Source of the DNA: a virus
Virus record (IMG/VR): IMGVR_UViG_3300025379_000082
Coordinates: 1 to 22,704 of that record
Length of the DNA stretch: 22,704 bases
Strand: one strand, 5' to 3'
Shown: piece by piece, positions 6,428 to 13,534 of the stretch
Position numbering within the stretch: the first letter of the stretch is position 1
Layout: every line of letters starts with the position of its first letter
Position numbers and translations under genes: made by a program
The notes under the pieces: model-generated
Told to the model about the DNA's origin: nothing
Databases searched by the model: none
Seen by the model: only the letters and a program-made list of their open reading frames with translations

Positions 6428-7383
6428 TACGGACTACCTGATCCAATAAACTGTTGTCTAGGCACAAACCTAATTGCCGCCTTCTCCCTGTCCTCGCCCG
6501 CAGCTATGTCAAACTGCTCATCATAAGCTTGCTTGAGCATTTGGATACGAGGCATCAATTCTGGGACTTTCATTGAAATGTGGTACGCCAATCCCGCAGC
6601 TACGGCTGGCAAGAATCTGAAGTTCATATCTTGGACATTCGGCCCTGCGCCCGCATCCTGCACACGCCGTAAACGCCAATATGCAAAGGTATATGTAGTA
6701 GTTCCGTCTGGTGTTGGCCATACTGTTATCGCTGGTAGTTTAGGAACATAGACCGCAGCACCTATTACATACGACTGTGCCGTGGTATTGTTTTGTGCCC
6801 TAAAGCAATTTTGTAAAGTGTTACCAGAAATGTATGAATAATAAATAACTTCACCGCTTACAGAACCTAATTGGATATAGCCATTTGCAGCCAATCCTAC
6901 GGTGCTAGAAAGCGTTATTGTGGTGTCGGTTGCCGCTACTGCTGCCGCCGTTTGAATCGTTGTGAAAGCGGTTTCTCCCGACATCCTTTGTACCCAAACC
7001 TGGATAGGACGAGATTGAGTAAGCTTGTTAGGAATAGTCGCATAGGTAGAAACACTGATACGGGTAATAGTCAGATCAGCTTGGTTGGTTGTGCTATTTG
7101 CATTTGTACGAACCACATGATCTAACAAATCAATCGTATCTGTTGGCAGTGGATAAGTGTTTAGACCCTGTTGCATGGTAATCACACCCTGGTCTATTGT
7201 CCACATATTGATGCCACGATTCTGCCACTCGATGGTCATCAGGTTCATTGATCTGCGAGCAGTGCGCAAATCATAGCCAGAACGCATTTCACGACCAGCC
7301 CTCTCCCAAGCCTCCTCTGCTATTTCAGCGAAGTCAAGGTCAAAGGCTGTCGTGCCTGTAGTAGTTCCAGCATTGATAGACAT
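6427..7383 (-). CDS. Neck/head-completion protein (gp4-like candidate) with inserted beta domain, 318 aa
   Basis: The N-terminus has DFAEIAEEAWERAGREMRSG, then YDLRTARRSMNLMTIEWQNR and GINMWTIDQGVITM, a helical pattern I associate with podovirus tail-accessory or adaptor proteins such as P22 gp4. The C-terminus has AITVWPTPDGTTTYTFAYW, an FLPAVAAGLAYHISMK helix and EDREKAAIRFVP, consistent with ring-forming neck proteins. Residues about 141-213 (TDTTITLSSTVGLAANGYI, then GEVIYYSYISGNTLQNCFRA) match a beta module I know from other phage structural proteins and appear inserted between RPIQVWVQRM and VPKLPAITVWP. It probably joins portal and tail. Start and stop each overlap neighbours by one base. 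Confidence 0.72.
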   Translation of the reverse strand: MSINAGTTTGTTAFDLDFAEIAEEAWERAGREMRSGYDLRTARRSMNLMTIEWQNRGINMWTIDQGVITMQQGLNTYPLPTDTIDLLDHVVRTNANSTTNQADLTITRISVSTYATIPNKLTQSRPIQVWVQRMSGETAFTTIQTAAAVAATDTTITLSSTVGLAANGYIQLGSVSGEVIYYSYISGNTLQNCFRAQNNTTAQSYVIGAAVYVPKLPAITVWPTPDGTTTYTFAYWRLRRVQDAGAGPNVQDMNFRFLPAVAAGLAYHISMKVPELMPRIQMLKQAYDEQFDIAAGEDREKAAIRFVPRQQFIGSGSP

Positions 7384-7733
7384 TATGCACTAGGCTGTTC
7401 TACAGCAGGTGAGGCTGATTCGACAGAGGTATCTGCAACAGATTCGTCAGAAGCCACGGCAACAACAGTATTATCAACACTATCATCCACGGAGCTATTT
7501 GTTTCAGTATCTTCATCAAATTGTTCATGTGGCACATCATCCATAAATGCTGCTACCGCCTCCTGCGGAGCTTCTTCAATCGCATCTTGAACTGGGTAAA
7601 TCTGTGCATCCAAGTCATTGATAACTCCTTGCAAATCTTCGCTAATAGCGCCCCAAGAATTAATCTGATGTTGTGCTCTTTGGTTCAATTCATTAAGAAT
7701 AAAAGCCGCATCTTCTTTGCTAATTTGAATCAT
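7383..7733 (-). CDS. Acidic hypothetical protein, 116 aa
   Basis: Residues 1-58 look helical and moderately charged (ISKEDAAFILNELNQRAQHQ, then NDLDAQIYPVQDAIEEAPQE). Residues 60-116 are a strongly acidic Ser/Asp/Val/Glu-rich tail (DDVPHEQFDEDTETN, then DDSVDNTVVAVASDESVADT) that is probably disordered. The start overlaps the previous gene by four bases (ATGA) and the stop overlaps the next ATG by one base, so it is tightly coupled to both. No family is recognised. An acidic partner next to a string of strongly basic small proteins may indicate binding between them, or a chaperone-like role; this is inference. Confidence 0.72.
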   Translation of the reverse strand: MIQISKEDAAFILNELNQRAQHQINSWGAISEDLQGVINDLDAQIYPVQDAIEEAPQEAVAAFMDDVPHEQFDEDTETNSSVDDSVDNTVVAVASDESVADTSVESASPAVEQPSA

Positions 7734-7990
7734 TTCTTTTTCCTCGTTTTAGCGGATTTAATAAAGTCTGCTTTTGATGGAGCACCTTTAGATCCTGGCT
7801 TGCGCATATGCTCGCCAGAACCCTCTGCTATCCTCTCCTGCTTTGCATGGATGTTGGCATAAAGTCCAGGATGATTAGCCATTCCGCCCTTCTTATACTG
7901 CTCAAAGTCAGTATTGTCACGGCGTTTCTTCATCTTTCCTTTGGGCATCTTTGAGGGATTCATATCCCCCATACCACGACTTGCCATCAT
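7730..7990 (-). CDS. Conserved small basic phage protein with KGG box, 86 aa
   Basis: The protein begins MMASRGMGDMNPSKMPKGK, has an acidic-aromatic DNTDFEQYKKGG box, then GLYANIHAKQERIAEGSGEH followed by MRKPGSKGAP and ends in a run of lysines (KTRKKK). The GLYANIHAKxxRI...GS(G/S)E(H/K)MRKPGSKGAP segment is one I recall as highly conserved in many uncultured phage genomes, without assigned function. The start overlaps the 58-residue gene by four bases (ATGA), the stop overlaps the next gene by four. Net charge is strongly positive with no membrane segment. It is probably a structural or DNA-associated protein; function is unknown. Confidence 0.8.
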   Translation of the reverse strand: MMASRGMGDMNPSKMPKGKMKKRRDNTDFEQYKKGGMANHPGLYANIHAKQERIAEGSGEHMRKPGSKGAPSKADFIKSAKTRKKK

Positions 7991-8163
7991 TTGTGCATCC
8001 CCTTTAAGGTTTCTGCTAAACGTGCTCTTTGACCTAGCTTGCCAGGTTTCTTAGCTGCTTTAGCAAGTTTCTTGGCTGGAATCTTTTCACCTTTTGGTAC
8101 GCCCAACTGCTCATGCAATGCACCAGCTCTTTTGATTGCGTGTTGAATCCATTTTTCAGCCAT
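7987..8163 (-). CDS. Conserved small basic protein, 58 aa
   Basis: This gene was read directly: ATG at 8163-8161 with AAGGA seven bases upstream, stop TGA at 7989-7987 overlapping the next ATG (ATGA). The product begins MAEKWIQHAIKRAGALHEQL, then GVPKGEKIPAKKLAKAAKKP, and ends GQRARLAETLKGMHK. The WIQxAIKxxGALHxxLGVPxGxKIP...GQRARLAxTLK pattern is one I recall from many environmental phages, sometimes alone and sometimes as the C-terminal part of a longer small protein. It should fold as a short helical bundle; the high Lys content suggests DNA or virion association. Function is unknown. Confidence 0.82.
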   Translation of the reverse strand: MAEKWIQHAIKRAGALHEQLGVPKGEKIPAKKLAKAAKKPGKLGQRARLAETLKGMHK

Positions 8164-8172
8164 GATAAATCC

Positions 8173-8367
8173 TTAAGCTTTACCGCCGTGGCACATGCTT
8201 TCCTGATGCTTATGTAAATGCTCAACAACTTCGTGATGCTTTACATGACCAGCAGCATGATGACCATAGTGGTGATGGTGATGAACGTGACCATTGGCTT
8301 CATGCTCCTTTAAATGGTGAACCATGTGTTTATGTTCTGTGTGGTGTTCGTGATGTTCGTGTTTCAT
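8173..8367 (-). CDS. Extremely histidine-rich small protein, 64 aa
   Basis: 25 of the 64 residues are histidine. They lie in clusters such as KHEHHEHHTEHKH, HVHHHHHYGHH and HLHKHQESMCHGGKA, and one Cys-His pair is near the end. AAGGA stands seven bases before the ATG, in the same TAAGGATTTAT context used by the following gene. No signal peptide or membrane segment is visible. Histidine clusters of this density bind Ni, Zn, Co or Cu ions in known metal-storage proteins, so metal binding is plausible, but no phage protein of this kind is known to me. The HGGKA end echoes the GG boxes of the neighbouring 221-residue protein. Function is unknown. Confidence 0.75.
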   Translation of the reverse strand: MKHEHHEHHTEHKHMVHHLKEHEANGHVHHHHHYGHHAAGHVKHHEVVEHLHKHQESMCHGGKA

Positions 8368-8376
8368 AATAAATCC

Positions 8377-9042
8377 TTATTTCTTATGATGAATCTTACC
8401 GCCATGCTTTTTAGCATTAACGATTGGGCCGTCACCTACTGTATTACCCTTCATCTTTTCCTGAAGAGCACGAGTATGTCCACGTTCTTGGATAGAGTGT
8501 TCGCCGTGTCCTTTGTTTCCACCAGCTTTAACTTTTTCCATCTTTTCACCCAATGGGTATTGACCAGGAACATGACCGCCTTTAGCATAATGATGCTTAG
8601 CTTTACCGCCGTGTTTCAAAGCCTTTTCGCCCATGTCTTTTGTATGTGGCTCATGCATCTCACCGCCCTTATGCATATGCATATGGTGCTCAGCCATCGC
8701 CAAATGGTGATGAGCTAAATGCTTATGGTGAGTCTTTGTCAAACCACCATGTGCCATTCCAGGAGCACCCATAGCGCCAGGAGGCATACCACCTGGAGCA
8801 GCCACAGGAGCAGGAGCTGCCATAGGCTTTGGACGATTTCTACTTGCTTTCATTAATGCGGACATTGCCATAGCCGCTTTAGGATTCATTGCCATATCAC
8901 CACCTCTTTTAAAATGTTTGCCTTTATCGGCTTCCGCAAAATCACGACCCACGGATTGTGGAACGTGCACCTTCTTTGCAAAAGCCTTATTATGGGCTAT
9001 TGCTTCCATAAAGTCATGTTGTTTCTTACTACTACTTGGCAT
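8377..9042 (-). CDS. His/Met/Gly-rich protein with N-terminal conserved small phage domain, 221 aa
   Basis: Residues 1-47 read SSSKKQHDFMEAIAHNKAFA, KKVHVPQSVGRDFAEADKGK, then FKRGG, a segment I recall as a conserved phage motif, usually in short proteins. Residues 48-95 are Met/Ala/Pro-rich (KPMAAPAPVAAPGGMPPGAM). Residues 96-221 are rich in His (27 in the whole protein), Lys and Gly with several GG boxes: AHGGLTK, HKGGEMH, KHGGKAKHHYAKGGHVPGQ and KHGGKIHHKK. The arrangement looks like a short conserved head with a long disordered, potentially metal-binding tail. AGAGG lies nine bases before the ATG. Function is unknown; a virion role is inferred from its place in the structural operon. Confidence 0.78.
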   Translation of the reverse strand: MPSSSKKQHDFMEAIAHNKAFAKKVHVPQSVGRDFAEADKGKHFKRGGDMAMNPKAAMAMSALMKASRNRPKPMAAPAPVAAPGGMPPGAMGAPGMAHGGLTKTHHKHLAHHHLAMAEHHMHMHKGGEMHEPHTKDMGEKALKHGGKAKHHYAKGGHVPGQYPLGEKMEKVKAGGNKGHGEHSIQERGHTRALQEKMKGNTVGDGPIVNAKKHGGKIHHKK

Positions 9043-9047
9043 CCTTG

Positions 9048-9287
9048 TCAGCCTCTTTGACGAATAAGGAGATCAATTTTTTCTTCAAGCTTGTTAAAGC
9101 GTTGGTCAATGTGGTCTGTAATTCGATTAACTTCTGCATTGGTGACATATTCACGAGCAATCTCCTCTCTGGTTTTGTTCAACAGAATATCAATTCTTTT
9201 GACTTCTGCAAGTTTGTCTTTTACAAAGAAACCAATTATCCCTATGACTAAAGACAATATAGCATTCCATACAACCATCGCATCCAT
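9048..9287 (-). CDS. Membrane-anchored coiled-coil protein (holin-like candidate), 79 aa
   Basis: Residues 6-22 (VWNAILSLVIGIIGFFV) form one hydrophobic segment with one turn of charged residues behind it. Residues 23-79 are a charged coiled coil: VKRIDILLNKTREEIAREYV, then RITDHIDQRFNKLEEKIDLL. I recall the KRIDILLNxTREEIAxxYV pattern from small phage proteins of similar length and unknown role. A single transmembrane segment with a cytoplasmic coiled coil can suit a holin or holin accessory (XhlA-like) protein, but no endolysin is next to it, so this remains a guess. It starts one base after the previous stop. Confidence 0.72.
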   Translation of the reverse strand: MDAMVVWNAILSLVIGIIGFFVKDKLAEVKRIDILLNKTREEIAREYVTNAEVNRITDHIDQRFNKLEEKIDLLIRQRG

Positions 9288-9288
9288 G

Positions 9289-9528
9289 TTAACACTTCCA
9301 CTTTCTTAGGCTTTTATTGATGCGGCTATCTGGATCTTTTGCTGTTTCAGATCCAGTTAGCTCCCTCTTCATTCCTTCCATGCGGGCACAAAATGATTTC
9401 TTGCGTGATCCGCCTTCAGGCTGAGGAGGCTTAATGTTATGCCCCTCTGCCTTGAGACTGGCTCGCCCTTTGGCATTTAATCCACCACTGGGATTCTTGC
9501 CTTCTTTACGAGTCCAAGCCCCGCTCAT
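9289..9528 (-). CDS. Conserved small basic protein, 79 aa
   Basis: The sequence has MSGAWTRKEGKNPSGGLNAK followed by GRASLKAEG, then KPPQPEGGSRKKSFCARMEG and a C-terminal KDPDSRINKSLRKWKC. I recall the whole pattern (SGGLNAKGRAS, FCARMxGMK, SRINKSLRKWxC) as a family found in many phages, usually near structural genes, with no proven role. The two cysteines, C47 and the terminal C79, and the many basic residues hint at a compact metal- or nucleic-acid-binding fold. ATG overlaps the stop of the 1028-residue gene by one base (TAATG). Confidence 0.82.
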   Translation of the reverse strand: MSGAWTRKEGKNPSGGLNAKGRASLKAEGHNIKPPQPEGGSRKKSFCARMEGMKRELTGSETAKDPDSRINKSLRKWKC

Positions 9529-12500
9529 TACGCCATTGCCTCTTGAGCAACTACGTTCACTTGAACCGTAGCACCCGCAGAAGATGTAACCGCAACCGTC
9601 AAAATGTCAGCTACGTTACCTCTTACGTTTGTTAATACAGGAAAGAAGTTACCCAAATCAAGCTGTTGCAAACCATTAGGAGGAGTTGAGAATGCATATA
9701 CAACCTCGCCACCAGTACATTGAATTGCACTTAAATCTTGTTCTGCAAATGAGTTATATGAACCCAACGTATTCAAAGCAACAAAGCTTGCATTTTGCAA
9801 TGACAACTGATTAGTAGGTGTACTAGAAATCAACTCAACCAAACAAGTTGCAGATGAATTTAACAGTAGTGTTGCAGGTAGCAATTGACCACGATCAATC
9901 AATCCAATCTGATAGCTGTTTCCAGATGCAGGAGCATTAGCTAAAGGTTGTCCAGTTACTACATCACCAAATGTAATTGCACTTGTTGTATTAGATGTAA
10001 TACGTCCTGTATATGGAGATACTGCCGATGCGCCAGACACATAAGAACCAGGAGTAGTAGTACCGAATGTAATTGATGCAGTTGTTGTTGGATTAGTTGC
10101 TGGAATAGAAACAGACCAAATACCGTTATAAGTAGTTGGGCTTGATCCAGAAATAATAATTACATCACCTTGCTTTAACCCGTGAGCAGAAGCAAAAGTA
10201 ATCACAGCAGAGTATTGAGTCAAACCAGCAATGGTTGAGCTTGTAGCCGCAGCAATCGCACTGATGGATGGCAGACTAGCCTGATAGTAAACAAACTTAC
10301 CAACCCATTGATTCGCGGCCCAATATGTAGCCGTAGGAGTAGATGTCAGTGTTGCACCGCTTACCAATTGAATTGGTAAAACCATTGTTGTGGTTGTTGG
10401 AACTTGCTGAATCAACCAAGTCTGCGCCGCATATGTTGTTGTTCCAGTTACAGTTCCAGATACAGTACCTTGGTTTGTGCTTAATTGATAAACACCATTG
10501 GCCGCTGGAGCTTGAGCTGAATATTGTCCTGAAGCTTGTACAGTAAATGCCTTGTTTAAAGTAATTGTAGATCCGTTAATCACAGTAATAATTGTGCTAT
10601 TTGGAACTCCAATTCCTGTAAATATTTGACCTACTGCAAAGTTTGTTCCTGCGGCCAATACAACCACGCTAGAACCAACTGCGCCACCGCTTGCATAAGC
10701 TTGGCTGGCTGCCATTGAATAGAATGTATAAGTACCTGCGGCTTGAACTGTTAAGTTATTACTTAAAGTAACTGTCGCAGTAGCAATAGATTCAACAATA
10801 GTTCCAGGAGGAACGCCTGTTCCAGTTACATATTGACCTGCTGAAATGCTTGTACCTGCGCTGAGCACAATAGTATTTTGACCTGCTGCACCGCCACTAG
10901 CAAATGTAGGAGCAACAACAGATGCATTAAACGCTGTCAATTGAGCTGTAATTGTCGTACCAGAAGTTACACCAGTTCCACTCAGTGTCATACCTGGTTG
11001 GAATGCTCCACTCGCTACGGCTGTTGTTGTCAACAATGTAGATGATGCTGGTGCATAAATAGAATATGTACCTGCCGCTTGTGTAGATAAGTTTGCACTT
11101 AAAGTAACGATAGCAGTTGTTGGATATACAACACTTAAGCCATCACCTGGATTACTTACGGTTCCGTAGTAAGTTACAGCAGAAATTGTTGTTCCTGTAG
11201 CAACACCAGTACCATTAACAACTTGTCCAACCGCCAACAAGTTTGGCTGACCTGTAGATGCGCTTATTGCGTTTGATACTAAGAATTGATTAGTACCAGA
11301 TGCACCACTTACGCTAGTGCTACTTTGGAAAGAATAATTTGCCAAAGCTACTGCCGCATTAGAGATTGAATAATTAGTGGATGTTGATGTAGCAACTTGA
11401 GTAAATGAACTAAGAGTTACATACTGAGCTGGGTTGTTAGCATTGGCTGGGTTAGTCACTGCATAGCCATGAGCAGATGCAAATGTAACCAAAGCTTGTC
11501 CGCTATTGGGCTGACCAACTACAGAAGATATGGCAGGAGTTGCCGCACTGATTGTTAATGTCTGTGGTGATCCACCAGTACAAGCCGCATTGGTCTGATC
11601 AAAAATATCAGATCCAACTGCTCTCATCCTGAATGACATTGCAGGATAACGAACAGAAGATGCGGGAACTGTACGGTTTTGAGTCTTAGCATTATTACCA
11701 TATGAATAGGTAAATCCACGCTGTTTATCAATTGATCCTTCAATCAATACTGACACACCATAGTGAGTCATTAATGAAGCTACTGCACTACCTGTATCTC
11801 TTTGCTCATAGCGTACTGGCAAGTTACCTGTACGGCTCCAAGGAGTAGTTTGTGAACTACCTGTATATGCGCCATTACCTGCGCCAATTTGGTGGAGGAT
11901 ATAAGGCTCGCCATTAAGAACCACACCCCAACGCAAAGCACCAGCTCCGTACCATGCGTATTCCATCCATATCATTTGAACCTTAGTCCAGTCCAATGCA
12001 TCACGGATTTGTTTGTTGCCGTTCCATGTATCTGCTGAAAAAACAGTATCTACTGGTAAACCACCAGAGTCAGAACGAACTACTACGTTCATTGCATATG
12101 GATTGGTTGGCGTTGGTGTTCCATACTGCATAAAGAATATGCCATTGGAATCATCAAAAATACCTACACGCTGATACTGTCCAGTTACAGAAGTACCAAA
12201 GTTAACGTTAGATGCCATGTAAAAAGTTTTACCTGGCTGGTATCTATGGTAAGGACGGCTTTGACGAATCGTAATATCGCCTGGAGTATTACCTCCACCA
12301 ATGTTCATTGATACGCCGCCAAGACCAGGGTTCTGAACTATATAGGCTTGACCTGATACGTTTTGAATAACATTTTCCCAACGCAGTGGTTGAACGCCGT
12401 ATTCAAAGTCAGCATCATAGATGTTTTGAGATTGAGATATTTTTAACTTACCAACAACGTCACGCAAACGTTGGGGCGCAATGAACTGCGCTGATCCATC

Positions 12501-12614
12501 AATACCTTCCCAATCCATCGTAGGAGTTTGCACACCCTGATTTGCAAAACCAATAGAATTACTATTGACATTGCCTGATTTAGAAAAGAAATAATTGCGT
12601 AATGACAAACCCAT
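9528..12614 (-). CDS. Large virion structural protein with repeated beta domains, 1028 aa
   Basis: Residues 1-340 form a conserved part: TMDWEGIDGSAQFIAPQRLR, FYMASNVNFGTSVTGQYQRV, then WMEYAWYGAGALRWGVVLNG and RYEQRDTGSAV. I recall it from large structural proteins of environmental phages, and the aromatic pattern suggests a sugar-binding-like beta sandwich. Residues 374-405 and 803-836 each contain an AHG-type beta motif (ITFASAHGLKQGDVIIISG). Residues 439-523, 571-633 and 640-702, with a half copy at about 524-570, repeat a GQ.VTGTGVP.GT...TVTLSNNLTVQAAGTYTFY unit. Residues 900-1028 close the core again. AGGGG stands five bases before the ATG. The protein is probably on the capsid or tail surface; location is unproven. 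Confidence 0.8.
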   Translation of the reverse strand: MGLSLRNYFFSKSGNVNSNSIGFANQGVQTPTMDWEGIDGSAQFIAPQRLRDVVGKLKISQSQNIYDADFEYGVQPLRWENVIQNVSGQAYIVQNPGLGGVSMNIGGGNTPGDITIRQSRPYHRYQPGKTFYMASNVNFGTSVTGQYQRVGIFDDSNGIFFMQYGTPTPTNPYAMNVVVRSDSGGLPVDTVFSADTWNGNKQIRDALDWTKVQMIWMEYAWYGAGALRWGVVLNGEPYILHQIGAGNGAYTGSSQTTPWSRTGNLPVRYEQRDTGSAVASLMTHYGVSVLIEGSIDKQRGFTYSYGNNAKTQNRTVPASSVRYPAMSFRMRAVGSDIFDQTNAACTGGSPQTLTISAATPAISSVVGQPNSGQALVTFASAHGYAVTNPANANNPAQYVTLSSFTQVATSTSTNYSISNAAVALANYSFQSSTSVSGASGTNQFLVSNAISASTGQPNLLAVGQVVNGTGVATGTTISAVTYYGTVSNPGDGLSVVYPTTAIVTLSANLSTQAAGTYSIYAPASSTLLTTTAVASGAFQPGMTLSGTGVTSGTTITAQLTAFNASVVAPTFASGGAAGQNTIVLSAGTSISAGQYVTGTGVPPGTIVESIATATVTLSNNLTVQAAGTYTFYSMAASQAYASGGAVGSSVVVLAAGTNFAVGQIFTGIGVPNSTIITVINGSTITLNKAFTVQASGQYSAQAPAANGVYQLSTNQGTVSGTVTGTTTYAAQTWLIQQVPTTTTMVLPIQLVSGATLTSTPTATYWAANQWVGKFVYYQASLPSISAIAAATSSTIAGLTQYSAVITFASAHGLKQGDVIIISGSSPTTYNGIWSVSIPATNPTTTASITFGTTTPGSYVSGASAVSPYTGRITSNTTSAITFGDVVTGQPLANAPASGNSYQIGLIDRGQLLPATLLLNSSATCLVELISSTPTNQLSLQNASFVALNTLGSYNSFAEQDLSAIQCTGGEVVYAFSTPPNGLQQLDLGNFFPVLTNVRGNVADILTVAVTSSAGATVQVNVVAQEAMA
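10509..11300 (-). repeat. Tandem beta-domain repeats inside the 1028-aa protein
   Basis: Copies fall at about 11046-11300 (with a longer loop), 10716-10904 and 10509-10697, with a half copy between the first two. The shared pattern is VGQ.V.GTGV..GT.I, then a TVTL strand and QA.GTY. Related units occur in the genes at 1262-2017 and 4362-5465. Confidence 0.75.
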
Positions 12615-12633
12615 ATAAACCCCTAATTAAGCC

Positions 12634-12655
12634 AAAGAAAGGGGCCGTAGCCCCT
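12634..12655 (-). terminator. Terminator after the 237-aa gene
   Basis: Directly after the stop at 12661, the minus strand folds AGGGGC-TACG-GCCCCT (stem 12655-12650 with 12645-12640). A T-rich run TTTCTTT follows. The six-pair GC stem with a UNCG-type loop and T run fits intrinsic termination; the C in the run may allow read-through into the 1028-residue gene. Confidence 0.7.
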
Positions 12656-12660
12656 ACTGA

Positions 12661-13374
12661 TTAGTCGTAGTTACCGTATGGGTAGGTAGTTGCGTTACCA
12701 ACGTTAACTGATGGGTCATTCTGTACATACTGAATAATGATGTTTAATTTACCAGCATTAACAGAAGTCAAACTTGATACAGTCATAGCCAAGTTAACAA
12801 CCACTTGTGAGAACCATGTAGGTTGCTGACCAGGTTGTAAGTTCTGTACATCTTGCAATGTAGACTGTGCATTAGCGTACTGAGCAGCAGTAAATGTTGC
12901 TGTTGAACGACCAATGCTTGAACCTGTAATGGCTGCAACAGTAGCATATGTTCCACCAGTTGTTACAAAGTTGTTTGCAATGTATGGCTGAATAGATGTT
13001 ACTGCGTGAGTACCGTCTGTAGGCTGAACAATGTTATCAATAAAGATATTTTGGATGTAAGACTGGTAAGGCAGTAAGAATACTGCGCCACGATAGTTTG
13101 TACCAGATGCATCAGCAGTTGGAGCCGTTGCCGCTGTTGGGCCTGTATTTACAAATGCACCAGCTTGTGGTGTGTAAATAGTAGCTTGTGAGTTAGGTAA
13201 TGTGTTAGATGTAACAAATATACCAGATGCTCCACCGTATCCAGCAGTACCAACAGTAGTGTTGGAAAAGTCTAATAGGCAAGATTGTGATAGTAAAACT
13301 GGGCCAACGTTACGTTGTGCGCCAAAACGGTTATCGCCCGATAGGATTGGGCCTTCAAAGGTGGAACGTGCCAT
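12661..13374 (-). CDS. Virion structural protein, independently promoted, 237 aa
   Basis: The N-terminus MARSTFEGPILSGDNRFGAQ is one I recall from phage structural proteins that follow the major capsid gene. Residues 30-90 are Gly/Thr/Ala-rich; the middle (NYRGAVFLLPYQSYIQNIFI) and end (WFSQVVVNLAMTVSSLTSVN, KLNIIIQYVQNDP) look like jelly-roll or beta-sandwich strands. This suits a decoration, minor capsid or spike-base protein, but no specific family is certain. The gene has its own near-consensus promoter 90-117 bases upstream and a hairpin terminator immediately downstream. I read this as high, separate expression and therefore an abundant virion component. AGGA lies eight bases before the ATG. 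Confidence 0.78.
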   Translation of the reverse strand: MARSTFEGPILSGDNRFGAQRNVGPVLLSQSCLLDFSNTTVGTAGYGGASGIFVTSNTLPNSQATIYTPQAGAFVNTGPTAATAPTADASGTNYRGAVFLLPYQSYIQNIFIDNIVQPTDGTHAVTSIQPYIANNFVTTGGTYATVAAITGSSIGRSTATFTAAQYANAQSTLQDVQNLQPGQQPTWFSQVVVNLAMTVSSLTSVNAGKLNIIIQYVQNDPSVNVGNATTYPYGNYD

Positions 13375-13385
13375 TATAAGTTTCC

Positions 13386-13472
13386 TTATGCAAAAGATAC
13401 CTTGTTAATCGTTGCATCGTCTGCTGGGCCAGTGGCAACAAGGTTGAATTCCCAGATGCATAGATAATACAT
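13386..13472 (-). other. Possible 28-aa leader ORF between promoter and 237-aa gene
   Basis: A frame begins ATG at 13472-13470, reads MYYLCIWEFNLVATGPADDA and ends in KVSFA with TAA at 13388-13386, within the AAGGA that serves the next gene. The composition looks protein-like. However, no Shine-Dalgarno site precedes the ATG, and the ATG sits just before the predicted -10, so a transcript from that promoter would lack it. It may instead be a remnant of a former gene end. Confidence 0.3.
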
Positions 13473-13491
13473 CAAATAAATAAATTGTCAA
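13464..13491 (-). promoter_or_regulatory. Near-consensus sigma70 promoter for the 237-aa gene
   Basis: On the minus strand TTGACA (13491-13486, perfect -35) is followed by a 16-base spacer and TATTAT (13469-13464, five of six in the -10). An AT-rich spacer adds to the match. Transcription should start near 13457 and give an untranslated leader of about 80 bases before the ATG at 13374. It lies one base after the T run of the upstream terminator. Confidence 0.75.
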
Positions 13492-13492
13492 C

Positions 13493-13521
13493 AAAAAAGG
13501 GAGCCGAAGCCCCCTTTTTTT
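13493..13521 (-). terminator. Intrinsic terminator after the major capsid gene
   Basis: The minus strand forms GGGGGC-TTCG-GCTCCC (stem 13514-13509 with 13504-13499, one G-T pair), flanked by seven A before and six T after. The UUCG loop, GC stem and T run are textbook intrinsic terminator marks. The flanking A and T runs make it potentially active in both directions. It begins 14 bases after the capsid stop. Confidence 0.88.
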
Positions 13522-13534
13522 ACTGATCAAAAGA

